A stretch of 64,000 bases of DNA from Stenopsyche tienmushanensis (taxonomy: Eukaryota; Arthropoda; Insecta; Trichoptera; Stenopsychidae). The stretch spans positions 124,001 to 188,000 of the forward strand of contig WACJ01000324.1 of NCBI GenBank assembly GCA_008973525.1, read 5' to 3'. The position numbers and the translations under genes were made by a program. Positions 32,401-44,470 of this stretch are shown piece by piece (within the stretch, counting starts at the first letter, position 1; each line of letters starts with the position of its first letter). The notes beneath the pieces were generated by a model. That model was not told the DNA's origin, did no database searches, and saw only the letters and a program-made list of their open reading frames with translations.

Positions 32401-34560
32401 TGTGTATTTTTATATAAATATTGTTAACGACATCGCCAGAGACCGAGCGTATGTTTCCTTTAAAAATTGTAAATTCTCAAAGAACGAACGCAGTCTTGCA
32501 GAGAGCGTCGAGATTGCAGAAATACGCAAATTGTATTCTACTTTTGGATATGTATTGAAGGAAATCAGAGTGACGGTAAATGAACGCGCGCGGAGTCTCG
32601 CCCTCTCCGACGCGGGAAGCGTTCGAAGACTGATAAATATTTTAGTAGACTCTCAGAATCCAAAATTTGTGCACGGACTATTGATCTTTCGAATGAGTCG
32701 GCCCGAGGGAAGCGACGCATCAAACTTCCAATATTTGTTAAACCAAACAAAGACCTCTATATGTAAAATTTTAAAATTTTGAGATGCGCAACAGTTTTGT
32801 TAAGTTTCTTTTTCGCGATTTAGTAGTTTTACAGTATTTAAATTCTATGTGAGGGGTTTTCTTCGTTACGACTAGACAATAGTGAAATTTTATGGACTTT
32901 AATTTTGCTTTTACTGTAAATATTTCGTGTCCCATCGCAAGAGCACTCTCAAACCGAGGAGGACACAGTCCGATCGCCAGGATCGTGCAGTTTACAGTCG
33001 TCCGTTCAGGTGTTTTCAAATAGACTCTTTAACAATGTCGATCCGAATTGTAATGTAATGAAAATTATCTTAGTAATAATCCGCCATGCTCTTAAATGTA
33101 ACAGATAGACTCGATATGCTCCTTCTGTAAATTATGCAATTTGGAATTGTAAATTAAACTATTTATTACAACAAAAATATATTCCACTGTAATTCAATTC
33201 GTTCACACATCAATCATAAAAATATTTTTGCAATGCGCAGACAAGATTGCATTGAACGCATTAATTCAACGTTGACATCCTAATTAGTAATATCATTCCA
33301 ATATTTTCATTTATACGTGTCAACAACTATTCAAAAAATATGATTAAAACATTTTAATAATTCCTTTTAGAGCATGAAAGATTAATTCTAACGATCAGTA
33401 CAAATTACTCAACCTATTTTTCACAGGTATACAATCCATTAATTGTGATTTATTTTGTCAGTATTTTGAATATCAACGCATTGGGATTCCTTTGAGGCGT
33501 CGATCCTTATTTTTGTATCTAAATAGCTTTATTGCATAATAAGCCAAACTATTCGAGATTATCAATATATATATATATACTTATAATAAAATTAGATCTT
33601 TGTCTTTTTCGCGTTTATGAAAAGCTTGCCGCCTTGAGATTAAATCGTAACGATCGACACTTTAATTCAGCGTTAGATTGTCGCCGATCGACTTCAGAAC
33701 AGTTTTAAAATCGTCACAGCTTTGACCGATAGACGTCGGGATAACATCGGGCTTGAATCGTGCGTTGATATTGAACATCTAATATATTTCAATTCCATAC
33801 CTGATTAGTAGCGTAAGTAGTAAAATGTACGGTTTAGTGGAGGGAGTACTTATTATAAACATAGTGATTTATTGTTCTTTTTTTTTTTTTTAAATGCTTT
33901 ATAGTTTTTGTTGTAATATTTATATTTGTCATATTATATCACCGGCTCAATTATTAGTGGTTGCGACTTCGACAGGAGCGTTCTTTATCGGATGATTTTT
34001 GCATTCACCGATTGTTAAATGTCAGATGGCGGATCGCATACTGAACCGTCGGTAGTGTGCGTTCTATGCGTTGATGATTCTATCAATCTCTTTCGGGGTC
34101 GGATGATCCCCGATCGTGCGTTTGTTCTATGAACAGATGTAAAAATTGCACTTAAATTATTTATTACTACGTAGACTTAAACTTGGATTTGTATGTAAAT
34201 TGTGTACATTGTATTAAAAATTATTTTTTTAAAGTTGTAGTTTTATTTATTAATTTTTAACTAATATATATATTTTGCTTCTAGACGTTGAATCAATTAC
34301 GGCAAAGATGCAACTTATTTTGTACGATGTATATATATATATTTTTGTTGAAATTTCATGGCTAAGATCTGGATTTATCACTTAAATGGACCAGTTGCAC
34401 GCGTTTTTTTTGTACGCCGTCATCGGTGTAGTTTTTGATTTGCATCACTTTTGTAACGTATGTTGCGATACGGTTCCGATCAGAGAGTGACGCTCGGGAT
34501 GTTGCTCCCCTGGTATATTCTAACTATTCTAATAAAGGTTTTAGACACTGTTTTGTATTA
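32244..34560 (+). other. Probable long 3' UTR of AdipoR and flank
   Basis: No coding domain is seen after the stop. The frame at 31775-32782 is an out-of-frame shadow of AdipoR running into this region. AATAAA at 34531-34536, followed by a GT/T-rich segment, is the most convincing poly(A) signal; earlier variant signals may be used. The GC content falls quickly after 32400. Confidence 0.45.
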
Positions 34561-37548
34561 AAGATAGATTTATTGATGTTTGATTAAAATAATGCAAAAA
34601 TGTAAAAAAAAGAAAATTCAAATCATGTGATATATTGCATACATAATAAAGGTGGTCAAAATATGCTTCTGGTTTTTTATTTCTGATCAATCATGTGTTA
34701 GAATGTCTGTCTGTTCTCCGATTTTATTATTTTGCACACGATATTCACGACTATACTGTTCCATTGCTTTTTCTTACATTGTTGTAACAATCCATGAAAG
34801 GACTATGATATTTAAACGTCAACGAACATTATTATAAATTATAATTCTTGTCATGTCCGACTTGTTTTAAAAATGAATCTTATTTGACTTACATAATGAT
34901 TTATGTTAGTGTTTGTATTTTATAATATTTTCGTTATATCATTGACTATGTATTATTTTAATAATGAAGTCCTTCGTTCGGATCCGGGATATTTATTTTA
35001 AAAATGTAGTTCATTTTACATATTAAGCTTAAATCATTTGATACAAGATAAATAATTTATTTCAACATAAAACCATGATAGAAGGGATTCAAATATGATG
35101 TAACGAAAATGAAATATCTATTTACTGTATAATGAATCGACATGTGTAGCGATAAGCAAAAATTTTGACGTTGTTCCTAATTAATACCATAAAATAAAAT
35201 AGATACAAACATAAACCATCATTGCAATTGAATAATCATCCTGGTTTAATTTGAAAAATTCTCATTGTATTATCTTTTAGAAAGGAAATACCACTTGAAA
35301 CGATAATCTTTATCGTGTATTTCCTTAAGGTGTGTTATCTTAATATTATTAAATTGTACGTGACTAGAAAAACAAGTTTGGGACTTTGAACATGATTAGC
35401 AATTTCCCATAGGGAAAATTATATTACCACTATGTTATGTTAATCAGATATGATTATAATACAGCGCTATAGATATCGCTTCGTATACATATAGGCCGAT
35501 GAATCGTTTCTTCGTGACTTTCAGACGTATGCGATCAATTCAAAGTCAACTCCTCTCGTTGTGTTGTGCGAATAATTGGGTTTCCTTGTGCAATAGAAGC
35601 TATATAAACGCCGGTGCAATTCTATGCCGTCTGAGTATGTGGATTGCATTGTCGATGCTTCCCAAACTGCGCTTTAACCGACGCTTATGGTGATTGTAAA
35701 TTGGATATGTGTTTGTATTTATATATATCATAGATTATTGGTTTATATGCTTAATTTCGTTTAAATTTATATTTGTACAGTGGCACTTTGACGCCATCAT
35801 GAATAATGCATATGCGCGTTATGAATATTTATGGTTTTTCCCGGAGCATGATGTATTTGTAAAATTGACCCGTTTAGCTCTATTAATTGATTTATTTAAA
35901 ATATAATATTTGATAATTTTGTCTGACTTAATATTTCAATCTTAATAAAATTTGCATTATGTAACTTCCAAATGTTGGTTAGATCGGTGTAAAAGAATAT
36001 AATTTTTGCCACATTGTTTGAATGTCAGTTTTATTTATTCATTTTATCGGACAATGAAAAGTGATTATTCTTGTGTTTTTCGTTTTGCCAAATGCAATAG
36101 TGAAAGTCCGGTTTTATTCCGCTATGGCGAATAATTCTTATTTGAGAATCGTTACAATGGACTTTCTTTTGTGTGTGCAAGTTTTTCTGCTGTCATTATT
36201 TGTGTGTCGCATTTCCATCCGGTTTTCTCCATTTTCGTGCACATCGTGTTGTGTCACCGTCGAGCGTTCAATTTTGCGATACGCTCGAGCGATGCAATTT
36301 TGACGTACATATTTAATCCGCTAGGAGCGCTGCGCTACCAATCAATTAATGGCGTCAAAAATACACACGCAAACGCAAGACGAGCGATTTGCTCGATGGA
36401 TTTGTGCTTTTCTCAAAAATGTTTCCAGTTTAATGCGATTTCTCAAATATCAAATGTCTTTTAAAGGGCGCGATCAAGGTAAAACGGTCATAAACCTCTC
36501 TTTGTCTCAAATGCCTTCGAGGCAAAAAGGACATTCATTTGCAATAGATGCCAAAAATATTTCAAACACAATCCATTTACGATTTTAAATATGATTCAAA
36601 GGCAAATATTTGAAAACTTGCAGCATTGTCTCATTAGGGCAAGGTCATAACTGCAACGCGCCCTAACCATAATTTCTTTCTTTGTCTTTGTCCAATATCA
36701 AGCAAGCATTTATATTGCATCTGAAATTTTGTTTGTATAATAACATTGGTTTAATTTAACAGAATACGAGGACTAAATTTAATTCAATCCAATATTTGTC
36801 TTGGAAGTCTGCTAAATTCCATTATTGTTGTTTCGTGTCTTGCCTTCATTGGTTTCTGATCTTGGTGCAAGACAGTTTAATAGCCTTTAAAATGTGTTTA
36901 TTCCTTAAATTATTCGATAATTTTCCATAATTCATTTTGAGATACTCAAAATCTGTCTTTGTACTGAGATAAGATTTGACAAATTTGTCTCTGGCCAATC
37001 GTATGATGCATTGACCACAAAAATAATATGCTAGCTGACCACAAACAAACATTGCTTAAAATTTGAATGACGTTTTTTTGCACTGTATCTCGATTTGAAT
37101 GTATTCACCAGAGTTGGTATGTCATTTTAGATTTATTCCTGAACTTTTATTTATTCGTTAAAAAAACCCACCAAATATGTATGTAGATTCAATAGATGAT
37201 TTGTGATGTCATTTCAAAGATTGGTCGATCGATAAAGAAAGTTGTTATGGCAACTTATGAAATTGAATGACTGATTTAAATGGCATGATGATTTTCATCT
37301 TTTTGGATATTTTATAAGACTATTTTACGTATTTGTTAATATGAACGTAATTTAATTTTTTTTTGGCAATATTCTCGATGATTTTATGAACCGGCGCGCC
37401 GTGCCGGTTCGTTACGGTCTACTCGAATCTTGCAGTAAATTCTCTTTTTGTCTTCGTAGAATCTAGTGCAAGATTATTGATTAGATTTTTAGTTCTTGGA
37501 AGCACATAATAGTATCGATTACTTGGAAAAATTTTCAGACAGTCGCTG
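34561..37548. other. Intergenic stretch without identified gene
   Basis: Scattered frames of 60-97 codons (for example 36061-36588, +) overlap one another in different frames and carry no recognisable domain. A composition change at 36100-36600 may mark an unknown repeat. A hairpin is listed separately at 35282-35326. Confidence 0.45.
35282..35326. repeat. Bulged hairpin
   Basis: The perfect 10-bp outer stem is AAGGAAATAC (35282-35291) with GTATTTCCTT (35317-35326). The inner stem is CGATAA (35301-35306) with TTATCG (35310-35315). The inner bulge is very asymmetric (9 against 1 nt), so a miRNA precursor is unlikely. Confidence 0.35.
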
Positions 37549-37552
37549 TTAA

Positions 37553-37741
37553 TTCTTGTGGTGTATTTACTACATTGAGTCGAGTTGTAGTAAAGTTGTA
37601 ATAAAGGGATTACTGCATTGAATCTCGATATACTATCTATATTGATAAATATATATTATTGGATAACTATATAAAATATAATAAATACGGGGGTTAGAAT
37701 GTCATATGGCGTACTAAATACACAGCATCGTAAGGGAAAGG
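37553..37741. mobile_element. TTAA-flanked MITE (family Z), copy 2
   Basis: TTAA at 37549-37552 and 37742-37745 flank a 189-bp element. Inside are TGTATTTACTACATTGAGTCGA, AGTTGTAGTAAAGTTGTAATAA and AGAATGTCATATGGCGTACTAAATAC, matching copy 1 at 25287-25507 in order and orientation. Confidence 0.7.
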
Positions 37742-37868
37742 TTAATCATGTTGATTTTGGATAAATATTTCATTAATGTTTGTATCATATGGATCTTGGT
37801 AGATTGACACAAACCAAAAATTAAGCAGCCAATTCTAATAAATAGGCACGGGGTTCATTTCTAACTTA

Positions 37869-38525
37869 TTAGGGATGCAAATTAGTTCGGTCCGTTTTCA
37901 AAAGATAGCTGTGACGTTTATGAATGTTTCATAATGACAGCTGATTTCGGTGATTTCAGAGAGGTTAGACATCTGTCAATAATATTCAGTTTACATAGCT
38001 TTGACTTTCATAAAATATCTTGTTTTATACTGCGTTTAATATGTGGAGGTTTTAGTTTTCTGTTTTAATTGGGAGAAAAATACAGCTGAAGCGTATTGAA
38101 TGCCTGTGGAAGATTATATAGTGACAATGCTCCAACTGATAAATCATGTAAGAAATGGTTTCGACATTTCAAGAATGTTGATTTCAGCGTTGAAGACAAG
38201 CCTAGCTTTGGATAGTCAAAAAAATCAAAGACAAAGAATTAGAGGCATTACTCAATGAAGATCTGAGTCAATCGCAAGAGCATCTTGCAGAATCACTAAG
38301 AGTGACTCAACAAGCAGTTTATGTACAATTGTATTCCATGGAAATGATTCAAAAGCAAGGCAATTGGGTGCCTCATGAACTAAAACCGAGAGACGTTAAA
38401 AGGCGATTGTCACTTGTGAACAACCGATTCAAAGGCAACAAAGAAACGGTTCGAGATGGAATTCTAAAATTGGCTGAAATGTGGCAAAAAGTAGTAACCA
38501 GCGATGGGCAATACTTTGATTAACC
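37869..38525 (+). mobile_element. mariner transposon, internally deleted
   Basis: The left end TTAGGGATGCAAATTAGTTCGG is mariner-like. Translated pieces of the N-terminal helix-turn-helix region follow (EAYRMPVEDY, KKWFRHFKNVDFSVEDKP in shifted frames), then LRVTQQAVYVQLYSMEMIQK and GNWVPHELKPRDVKRR. The frame then jumps directly to the transposase C-terminus, LAEMWQKVVTSDGQYFD, and a stop. The catalytic DD34D core is therefore gone. No right inverted repeat is visible before the LTR at 38596. Confidence 0.8.
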
Positions 38526-38595
38526 CAATAAAAATGAGATTTTACCATATCCATCTTATTGAATAGATCGCTCTTTCGCATTTCTTAAAAAGTAC

Positions 38596-39218
38596 TGTAG
38601 CGTTCGACGCTGTTCTGACGCTAAGAGGTCGGCTATCTTCGTCGCTGCGACTTTCGTTCGCGAACCCGCTGTTGAGAGCATCTCGTTGCGATGCGTGATC
38701 GATCGCGGCGCAATCCGTAATAATGGTCCCGACCCGCGAATCGGCTACGATGAACGACGGAACACGTTTATGATTTCATTCGCTCTGTGATAGCACAAGC
38801 GAGCGAACGTGAGTTATACGGAGCAAGCGGGTGATGATCCACCCGATGGTAGACGCTTTGTTGTAGCGTCTTCTTGAACTCGGAAGGTCCTCCCCTAATT
38901 GGGTCCATAAACAAAGAGAGAACCCCCTCGCAGAGATCGTGGAGTCGAAGAGCTGGTCGTCCAAGGAGATCCTTCTCCGTCGGGTTCTGGTAGTCAAGCT
39001 TAATGGCTTGATTCAATTACCGCCGGGTCCTTTTTTGAAAAGCTGCTACCCTTTTGACTGCTCTTTTGATAATTCGTCGCTAATGTGGTGATACCTAATG
39101 GGAGGTCGGGAAAGGCATCATCTGAGTATCACTACTCCTTTGCTGAAATCTCTTTGAAAATAAAAAAATCCGAAACTGATAGGCTTGCAATTTTCTCAGG
39201 ATTTTCTTCCACGTTATA
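38596..39218 (+). mobile_element. Solo LTR, 623 bp, with 4-bp target duplication
   Basis: It starts TGTAGCGT and ends ACGTTATA, and is flanked by GTAC on both sides (38592-38595 and 39219-39222). The start matches the LTR at 49927-50579 in its first eight bases, suggesting the same superfamily. No internal retroviral sequence or second LTR is present, so the element was probably lost by LTR-LTR recombination. The last third resembles repeat family X. Orientation is assumed from the TG start. Confidence 0.6.
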
Positions 39219-39222
39219 GTAC

Positions 39223-40804
39223 TTTTTAAAGAACAAAAAGACAATTCAAGGGTTCAAATAATTTATTGGTTTTAAAAATGTCGACTTTATGTATTGTATA
39301 TGGATTGAATTTATTATGATTTGTAGAAGTTATGGCGTTTTAATTCGCAACTACGAATTACGAACGTTCATGTGATACGACCTTATATCTCATAGACGGC
39401 TTGTAAACAGTCTGATTCATGATCTGGCCTTGGGAGATCAATCTGTGACGCTGCAGATGGTCCACGTCATTATTTTGCCGCATGATTGGCCATGCTGCAT
39501 GAAATGAAAATTTATTTGGTCTCCAAGCTAGATTGAATTTTCTCGTCTGCTGCGCATCTGTCTATATTTTAATAAGAGATGCTGTCTGTAACATTGTTCG
39601 TCATTTTGTCAATCTCTTTGTTTAAGCGGGTAGTCTGCATGTTAGTAATTGTTGCCATATATACCTAAATAATGGCGGATCGATGCCATTTAGCTTTTGC
39701 ATATCCAATCTCGTGCAGTCACGATAACTTCGTTTTTAGGTGTTAAATGTTCTTTTTATTATGGCATGCAATTTCCAAATTGTATACTTTTAAATGTTTA
39801 GTTGTCGTTCGAAATGCTACCGACGATAACCCTTAAACCCAGATCTAATTTCTATTCGGGACAGAAATAGAGGATAGCGTTCCTCATATAGAAGCACGTG
39901 CTAGATGTCTAGATGACCCATAATTTTATTTTCCCCCCCATTTGACGCTGTTAACGACGGGATGTTGACATTTGTGCCTCAAATGCGTCATCCAAGCACC
40001 GAATTTCGGATAATTTCCTATAATTTGGACAAAAGTGCTCGAAGCAAACATCAAGGAAAAGTCTTCGCCCCCGTTGTATTTCAGAACAAAACTAGCCCAA
40101 TTGAAACTTATCCGATTAGAGACACTCCTTATAATTAATTCAAATTTTGCCGGATGTCAATTATAAGAAAATTTAGAACGAAAGCTCCTTTCCACCGATC
40201 GGGAACTACCAACCAATGATCCTAAAACTTACATAAGCCGATCCAAATGTCGTTGGCACCGAACAAAGAATATTACATCGCTTTTGTGTTTGGGCCTAAC
40301 GTAGGCGTGCTCCGGCAATCGTATAATTACAACAGACCCTCGGAGATGCGGAGTATCTTGTTGTAATAAAATCGATACACAAGAAGGATATGTTGTGTTC
40401 AGCGAAAAAAATGTGCCAGACATTGCAAGATAGTTCCTACGGGATGAAAGTTTTGAGGTCGACCTTTGTAACATTTGGCCGCGGTTGATCAATAGAGTTT
40501 GGTAAGTGTTCGGACCCGTATGTAATCGATAAAGGGGGCCATCGTGGAAAAATGGACAAGGGATGATTTTTAATCGTCTCGAAATGTTTTCTTACTACCC
40601 AAAATAACCATACCCGCTGTGCGATATGAGTAATGAAATGGCTTTACTATGTTAAATTCTGACAGAGTATAATATCATAAACTATTCAGGATATTGATAT
40701 TGAATGTAGGGACATATAAAATTTGCAGATAGAGGCACTAAACGCCTTTATAATGCGTTTTTTTTTTATTTAAAAAAATAAATCAATGTCCATCGATTTA
40801 TCAT
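39223..40804. other. Intergenic stretch, nothing identified
   Basis: Composition is more balanced than usual at 39830-40560, with an 87-codon minus frame at 40229-40492. I see no domain or repeat match. Confidence 0.45.
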
Positions 40805-40808
40805 TTAA

Positions 40809-40880
40809 CCTTTCTTTTACTATGGTGTATTTACTACACTGAGTCGGGTTGTAGTAAGGTTGTAATAATGAGTTCAAATA
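40809..40880. mobile_element. TTAA MITE (family Z), left end only
   Basis: TTAA at 40805-40808 precedes CCTTTCTTTTACTATGGTGT and ACTGAGTCGGGTTGTAG, the left part of the family Z element. The match fades after the TAATAATGAG segment. Confidence 0.6.
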
Positions 40881-41209
40881 ATTCTAAGAATGTGATAAAA
40901 TACATTCCATGATTTGATTCTCACCTGCTTAAAAGCAGGGCTACCATTTACAATAAATATACTTCTTTGATCAACTTATTTGACGATATCTAAATTTAGG
41001 ATTTGACATAAGGATTCGATTTTTAGCTCTCGTTTACAATTTTGTTTGATAAGTCTTCGATCAAAAAATGTTTGATTTATCAAAAAGTTAATTTCTGTAG
41101 AATTAACAACTCATTAATATTAATATACTCAATGATGAGATATGAAAGTTATGTATGATTGAAATAAAAAAAACTTGAAAGGCATTCAGTGCATTGTTTG
41201 AAGGGTTCA

Positions 41210-42803
41210 GATGAGGCTGTGCGTGTTAATCATCTTTTTTTTTGCGAAGGGGAGAATCTTCAAAAGACATCACCATTTTGGTGGTAGTGTGGGATTTTTA
41301 CCCACTAAATCCTCCTCCTCTTCGGTTGCCACCCGGCTACTAATTAAGTATTGCACAAGAGTGGCAGCGATGTGTCCCTCACGGGCTCTCCATTTGTTTC
41401 TTTCCGGATGTCATTCTACAGCTATTGTTCGTTGTCTTGTACGCACAGCATCATCCTTCCACCGCATATAGCATGTCGTGTATTTGCACCACGCATTCTA
41501 TGCCATAGCACTCGATAACATTGAAAGTACCATGCTGCTAGGAGTGAGCGAGCTGATTCCCAGCTCCTCCCGTAGGATGTTCCTTTTGGTGCTCTATTCT
41601 GGGCAGACAAATGGTGTGTGCAGCATCGTATTCCACTCCGCAGTGATGGCATTCCGGGGCGGTCTCTTTGCCTATTTTGTGTAGGTAACTACCAAAACAG
41701 TCGTGTCCGGTGAGGACCTGGGTCAAGTGGTAGCACCGTTGACCTTGCTTTCTGGCTACTCAGGTTCTCAGGCTCGGTATTAGCTCATGCGTCCACCGAC
41801 CTTTAGCGGAGTTGTCCCATCAGGACTGCCATGGTGCTTTGCTTTGCGTTATTCCTGTCTTCACCTTTCTGTATTGCCTGTCTCCCGTAAGCGAGCAGGT
41901 CAATTGGCGGTATGGTAGTCAGTGCCAGGACGGCGTCATCCGACACTGCAATACGCAGCAGCCACTCTGATTGCGTTCCTTCTCTGGGCTCGGTCCATAT
42001 CGATGTGCCGTACAACAGTACCGAGTGCACTACCTCGTTGTAGAGTTGCCTCCTGTTTGTTTTTGGGCCACCAATGTTGGGCATCAACCTGGCCGGATTC
42101 TCCGCGATGCTGGCCACCTTCGCTGCCGCCTTCTCCTTGTGGGTGACGAATCGGAGCTTGTCATCAATCTCCACCCCCAAATACCGAATGGATCTTGAGT
42201 ATTTAATCTCGAAACCCCTGATCCTCAGGGGTGGGGGTGCAAGCTTCCTGCGTCTTGCGAAAAAGAGGGTCTCTATTTTTTGAACAGCGAGCTTCAGACC
42301 AGCTCCTGTCAACCACTTCTTAGTCTTCCTCAGCGCGTCCTCGCAAGTCGTTCGCAGGACCCCTGTGGAACGCCTGCTGTCACTGGTTTTTCTCTTCTTC
42401 ACCCGTCGGCGTCTTCGTAGATAAGAGTTCTCCCGTGCATGTAGCTCTCTACCATTCAGGTGAGGTATGGTGGAGTGTCAATTTCCTTCAAGGCCTTGAG
42501 GATCAGGTGTCATCTCGCCGAGTTGAAGGCATTCTTGACATCTAGCGCAATCATTATCGTTTGTCTACTGGCTTTTACGCTGCCACATCACGCCTGTTTC
42601 ACCGTGTCTACAACTTGGGTGATAGCGTCAATTGTGAAGCGGCCTACACGGAAGTCGTACTGCTGTAGGGAGAGTCCCGTTTCAATGTGCTGCTGGAGTC
42701 GCTGGAGAATAAGTCTCTCCAACAGCTTCCCCAACCCATCCAGCGTGTACAGCGGTCTGTACCCCGAAGGACCCGTAGGGTAATCATCATTTGATGCATA
42801 CAT
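41210..42803 (-). mobile_element. R1-clade non-LTR retrotransposon lacking its catalytic core
   Basis: On the minus strand the order is: YRPLYTLDGLGKLLERLILQ and YDFRVGRFTIDAI (reverse-transcriptase fingers), IALDVKNAFNSAR, AGVPQGS, KKWLTGAGLKLAVQKIETLF, IRYLGVEIDDKLRF (thumb), the HSVLLYGTSIW region, then QVLTGHDCFGSYLHKIGKE with a CHHC...H zinc knuckle. AGVPQGS is followed directly, in a shifted frame, by the CEDALRKTKKW segment, so the catalytic (F/Y)ADD block is deleted. Endonuclease and ORF1 are absent. Further stops and frameshifts show it is dead. No 28S rDNA flank is visible, so it is not in the canonical R1 site. Confidence 0.82.
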
Positions 42804-42895
42804 AGTTATCTCAGATTAATTCTCATTAATTTCCATATTCGAGTTTGAATCCAATTTAATTTCTATATTGATGTCGCTCAGTCGAAACCTCTTAA

Positions 42896-43155
42896 CACAT
42901 TGTCGGCGGACTATTTGCGCGGACTGCATATGACCGAAACGAAAGACACGACGGTTTACGTAAAACTAAACCAATATTCAATTTCAAAACGAAAAAGATG
43001 TGTCGTATGTAAAAAAAAATGTCACCGTATAGAATTCGAAACACATGTCTCAAGATTCGACACTTCTTTATATACAGTCTTTACGAAGGTTATATACAGT
43101 CTTTAGGTGCTTGACTTCGCAAACACGAGAATTCTCGCATCCCGCTGTTAATGTG
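42896..43155 (+). mobile_element. Miniature piggyBac-derived element retaining a cysteine-rich domain
   Basis: TTAA duplications at 42892-42895 and 43156-43159 flank inverted ends CACATTGTCGGCGGAC and CACATTAACAGCGGGA (right end reverse-complemented). Inside, a plus frame encodes ISKRKRCVVCKKKCHR, resembling the start of the C-terminal zinc-binding cysteine-rich domain of piggyBac transposases (RRCVVC motif). The later cysteines are lost. The DDD catalytic domain is absent, so it would depend on an autonomous relative. Confidence 0.72.
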
Positions 43156-43159
43156 TTAA

Positions 43160-44190
43160 TACTTGCAAAAGCAGGCAAAACTTAATCGAGGCAAATGTCA
43201 TTCTTAGTCGAGTACTTGTCATTTAAGGACAATCGAATCCTTTAATAAAAATATCTTCGGACAAAGTGCATCAACAAATATGTTGCGTATTGAAATGATT
43301 AATTGACGAGACATTTAATAGCTTTGAGGATAACGAATATGTTGATCGACCGCTTTGCCACCGAAGACATTAAATTTACAGTAGCTTGATAATATGTAAA
43401 TGTATCTAGAGCGGGTGGTTGACATGTCTGGAGGTATGGTCGATGAAATCAAACGAAGAATGAAATTGGGGTGGTGTCTTCAGGGGGGTTGAGCTCGATA
43501 TTAGGTGGATGTAAAAGTAATCAAAATTTCTGCATGTGTGCGAGAAATGTTCACTAAAAAATTCTCGTAAACCAATTTAAAAAGTAATTTATATAATTTT
43601 CTGTAACTTTATTCAATCGATCAGACAATTTTGTGTTATATTTTTTGAAAAAGTTATGAGTTTTTTTTTTGTTTTTTGGAGGATACGCTCCTGATGGTTC
43701 AATAACACAGATTTATATTTGGTTTCCGTAATTGTAACCCACATAAACTACAAAAATATCTTCTTTTTAATCTAAGTTGATGGTTTGATATATTTTCGGG
43801 AAAAATATTATATAGGGTTACTTTACAAGATCCATTTGAATAAGAGTTCTTCGCTTAGGGCGATTCCGTGTCCAAAGTCCATGCTCAATCCGTGTTATTT
43901 GTTTGTTTGACGTTTATATATTTATATTGTTTTCCTCAAAAGAATTTTACTTAATAAACACATGTAATGGATCTTATGATGGTTCCTATGTAGAACTTAT
44001 GGATGTACTAGTGATGGAACATGCCGAAAATGAGGATCAAGGGTGATTTTGGGGTCGGTGGAAACATAAGATGGTAGCCGAAGGATTACGCAATGTTTTG
44101 AAGTCATCGAATTGTAAAGGCGAATTTCCGAAATAGAAAGCCTTCCTCATTTATAACTCGCCATGGTTAGATGTATGACGTCGGAGATAT
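43160..44190. other. Intergenic stretch, nothing identified
   Basis: AT-rich with short frames only. Confidence 0.5.
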
Positions 44191-44194
44191 ATCA

Positions 44195-44470
44195 TTACAA
44201 GTGTAGTAGTAATTTTAAGATGTGTCCTGGGCGTCACGTAGGTCTTCGACCTAATATACTACACTCCTTGTATCCTATAAAGTCCTCTTCAATAGTTTTT
44301 ATTTCTATATTCCAAGGGGCACTGTTCAATCTTAAAAATCCACCCTCACTCCTTGTTGAGATGGTAACAAAGGCACCCTTCGATACGTTCACTTAGACGA
44401 CCCGCTGGGTGATATGATGATATCTTCAATATCGAGCGCACGAGAAGCCATTGAAGAGGTCGTAGTCTTT
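44195..44470 (-). repeat. Interspersed repeat family V, diverged inverted copy
   Basis: It matches the minus-oriented copy at 21895-22390 in order: GGCGTCACGTAGGTCTTC, the TCTTCAATAG segment, ACTCCTTGTTGAGA, CACTTAGACGACCCGCTGGGTGA and TCTTCAATATCGAGCG. The (ATC)n end is not clear. Confidence 0.5.

Noticed and set aside
30821..32782. Long frames of 60-335 codons overlapping AdipoR in other frames and on the minus strand
   Set aside because: They arise from the low stop density of the GC-rich island. Only the AdipoR frame has family motifs and normal codon structure.
35282..35326. Pre-miRNA candidate
   Set aside because: The stem is short and the internal bulge too asymmetric for Drosha/Dicer processing.
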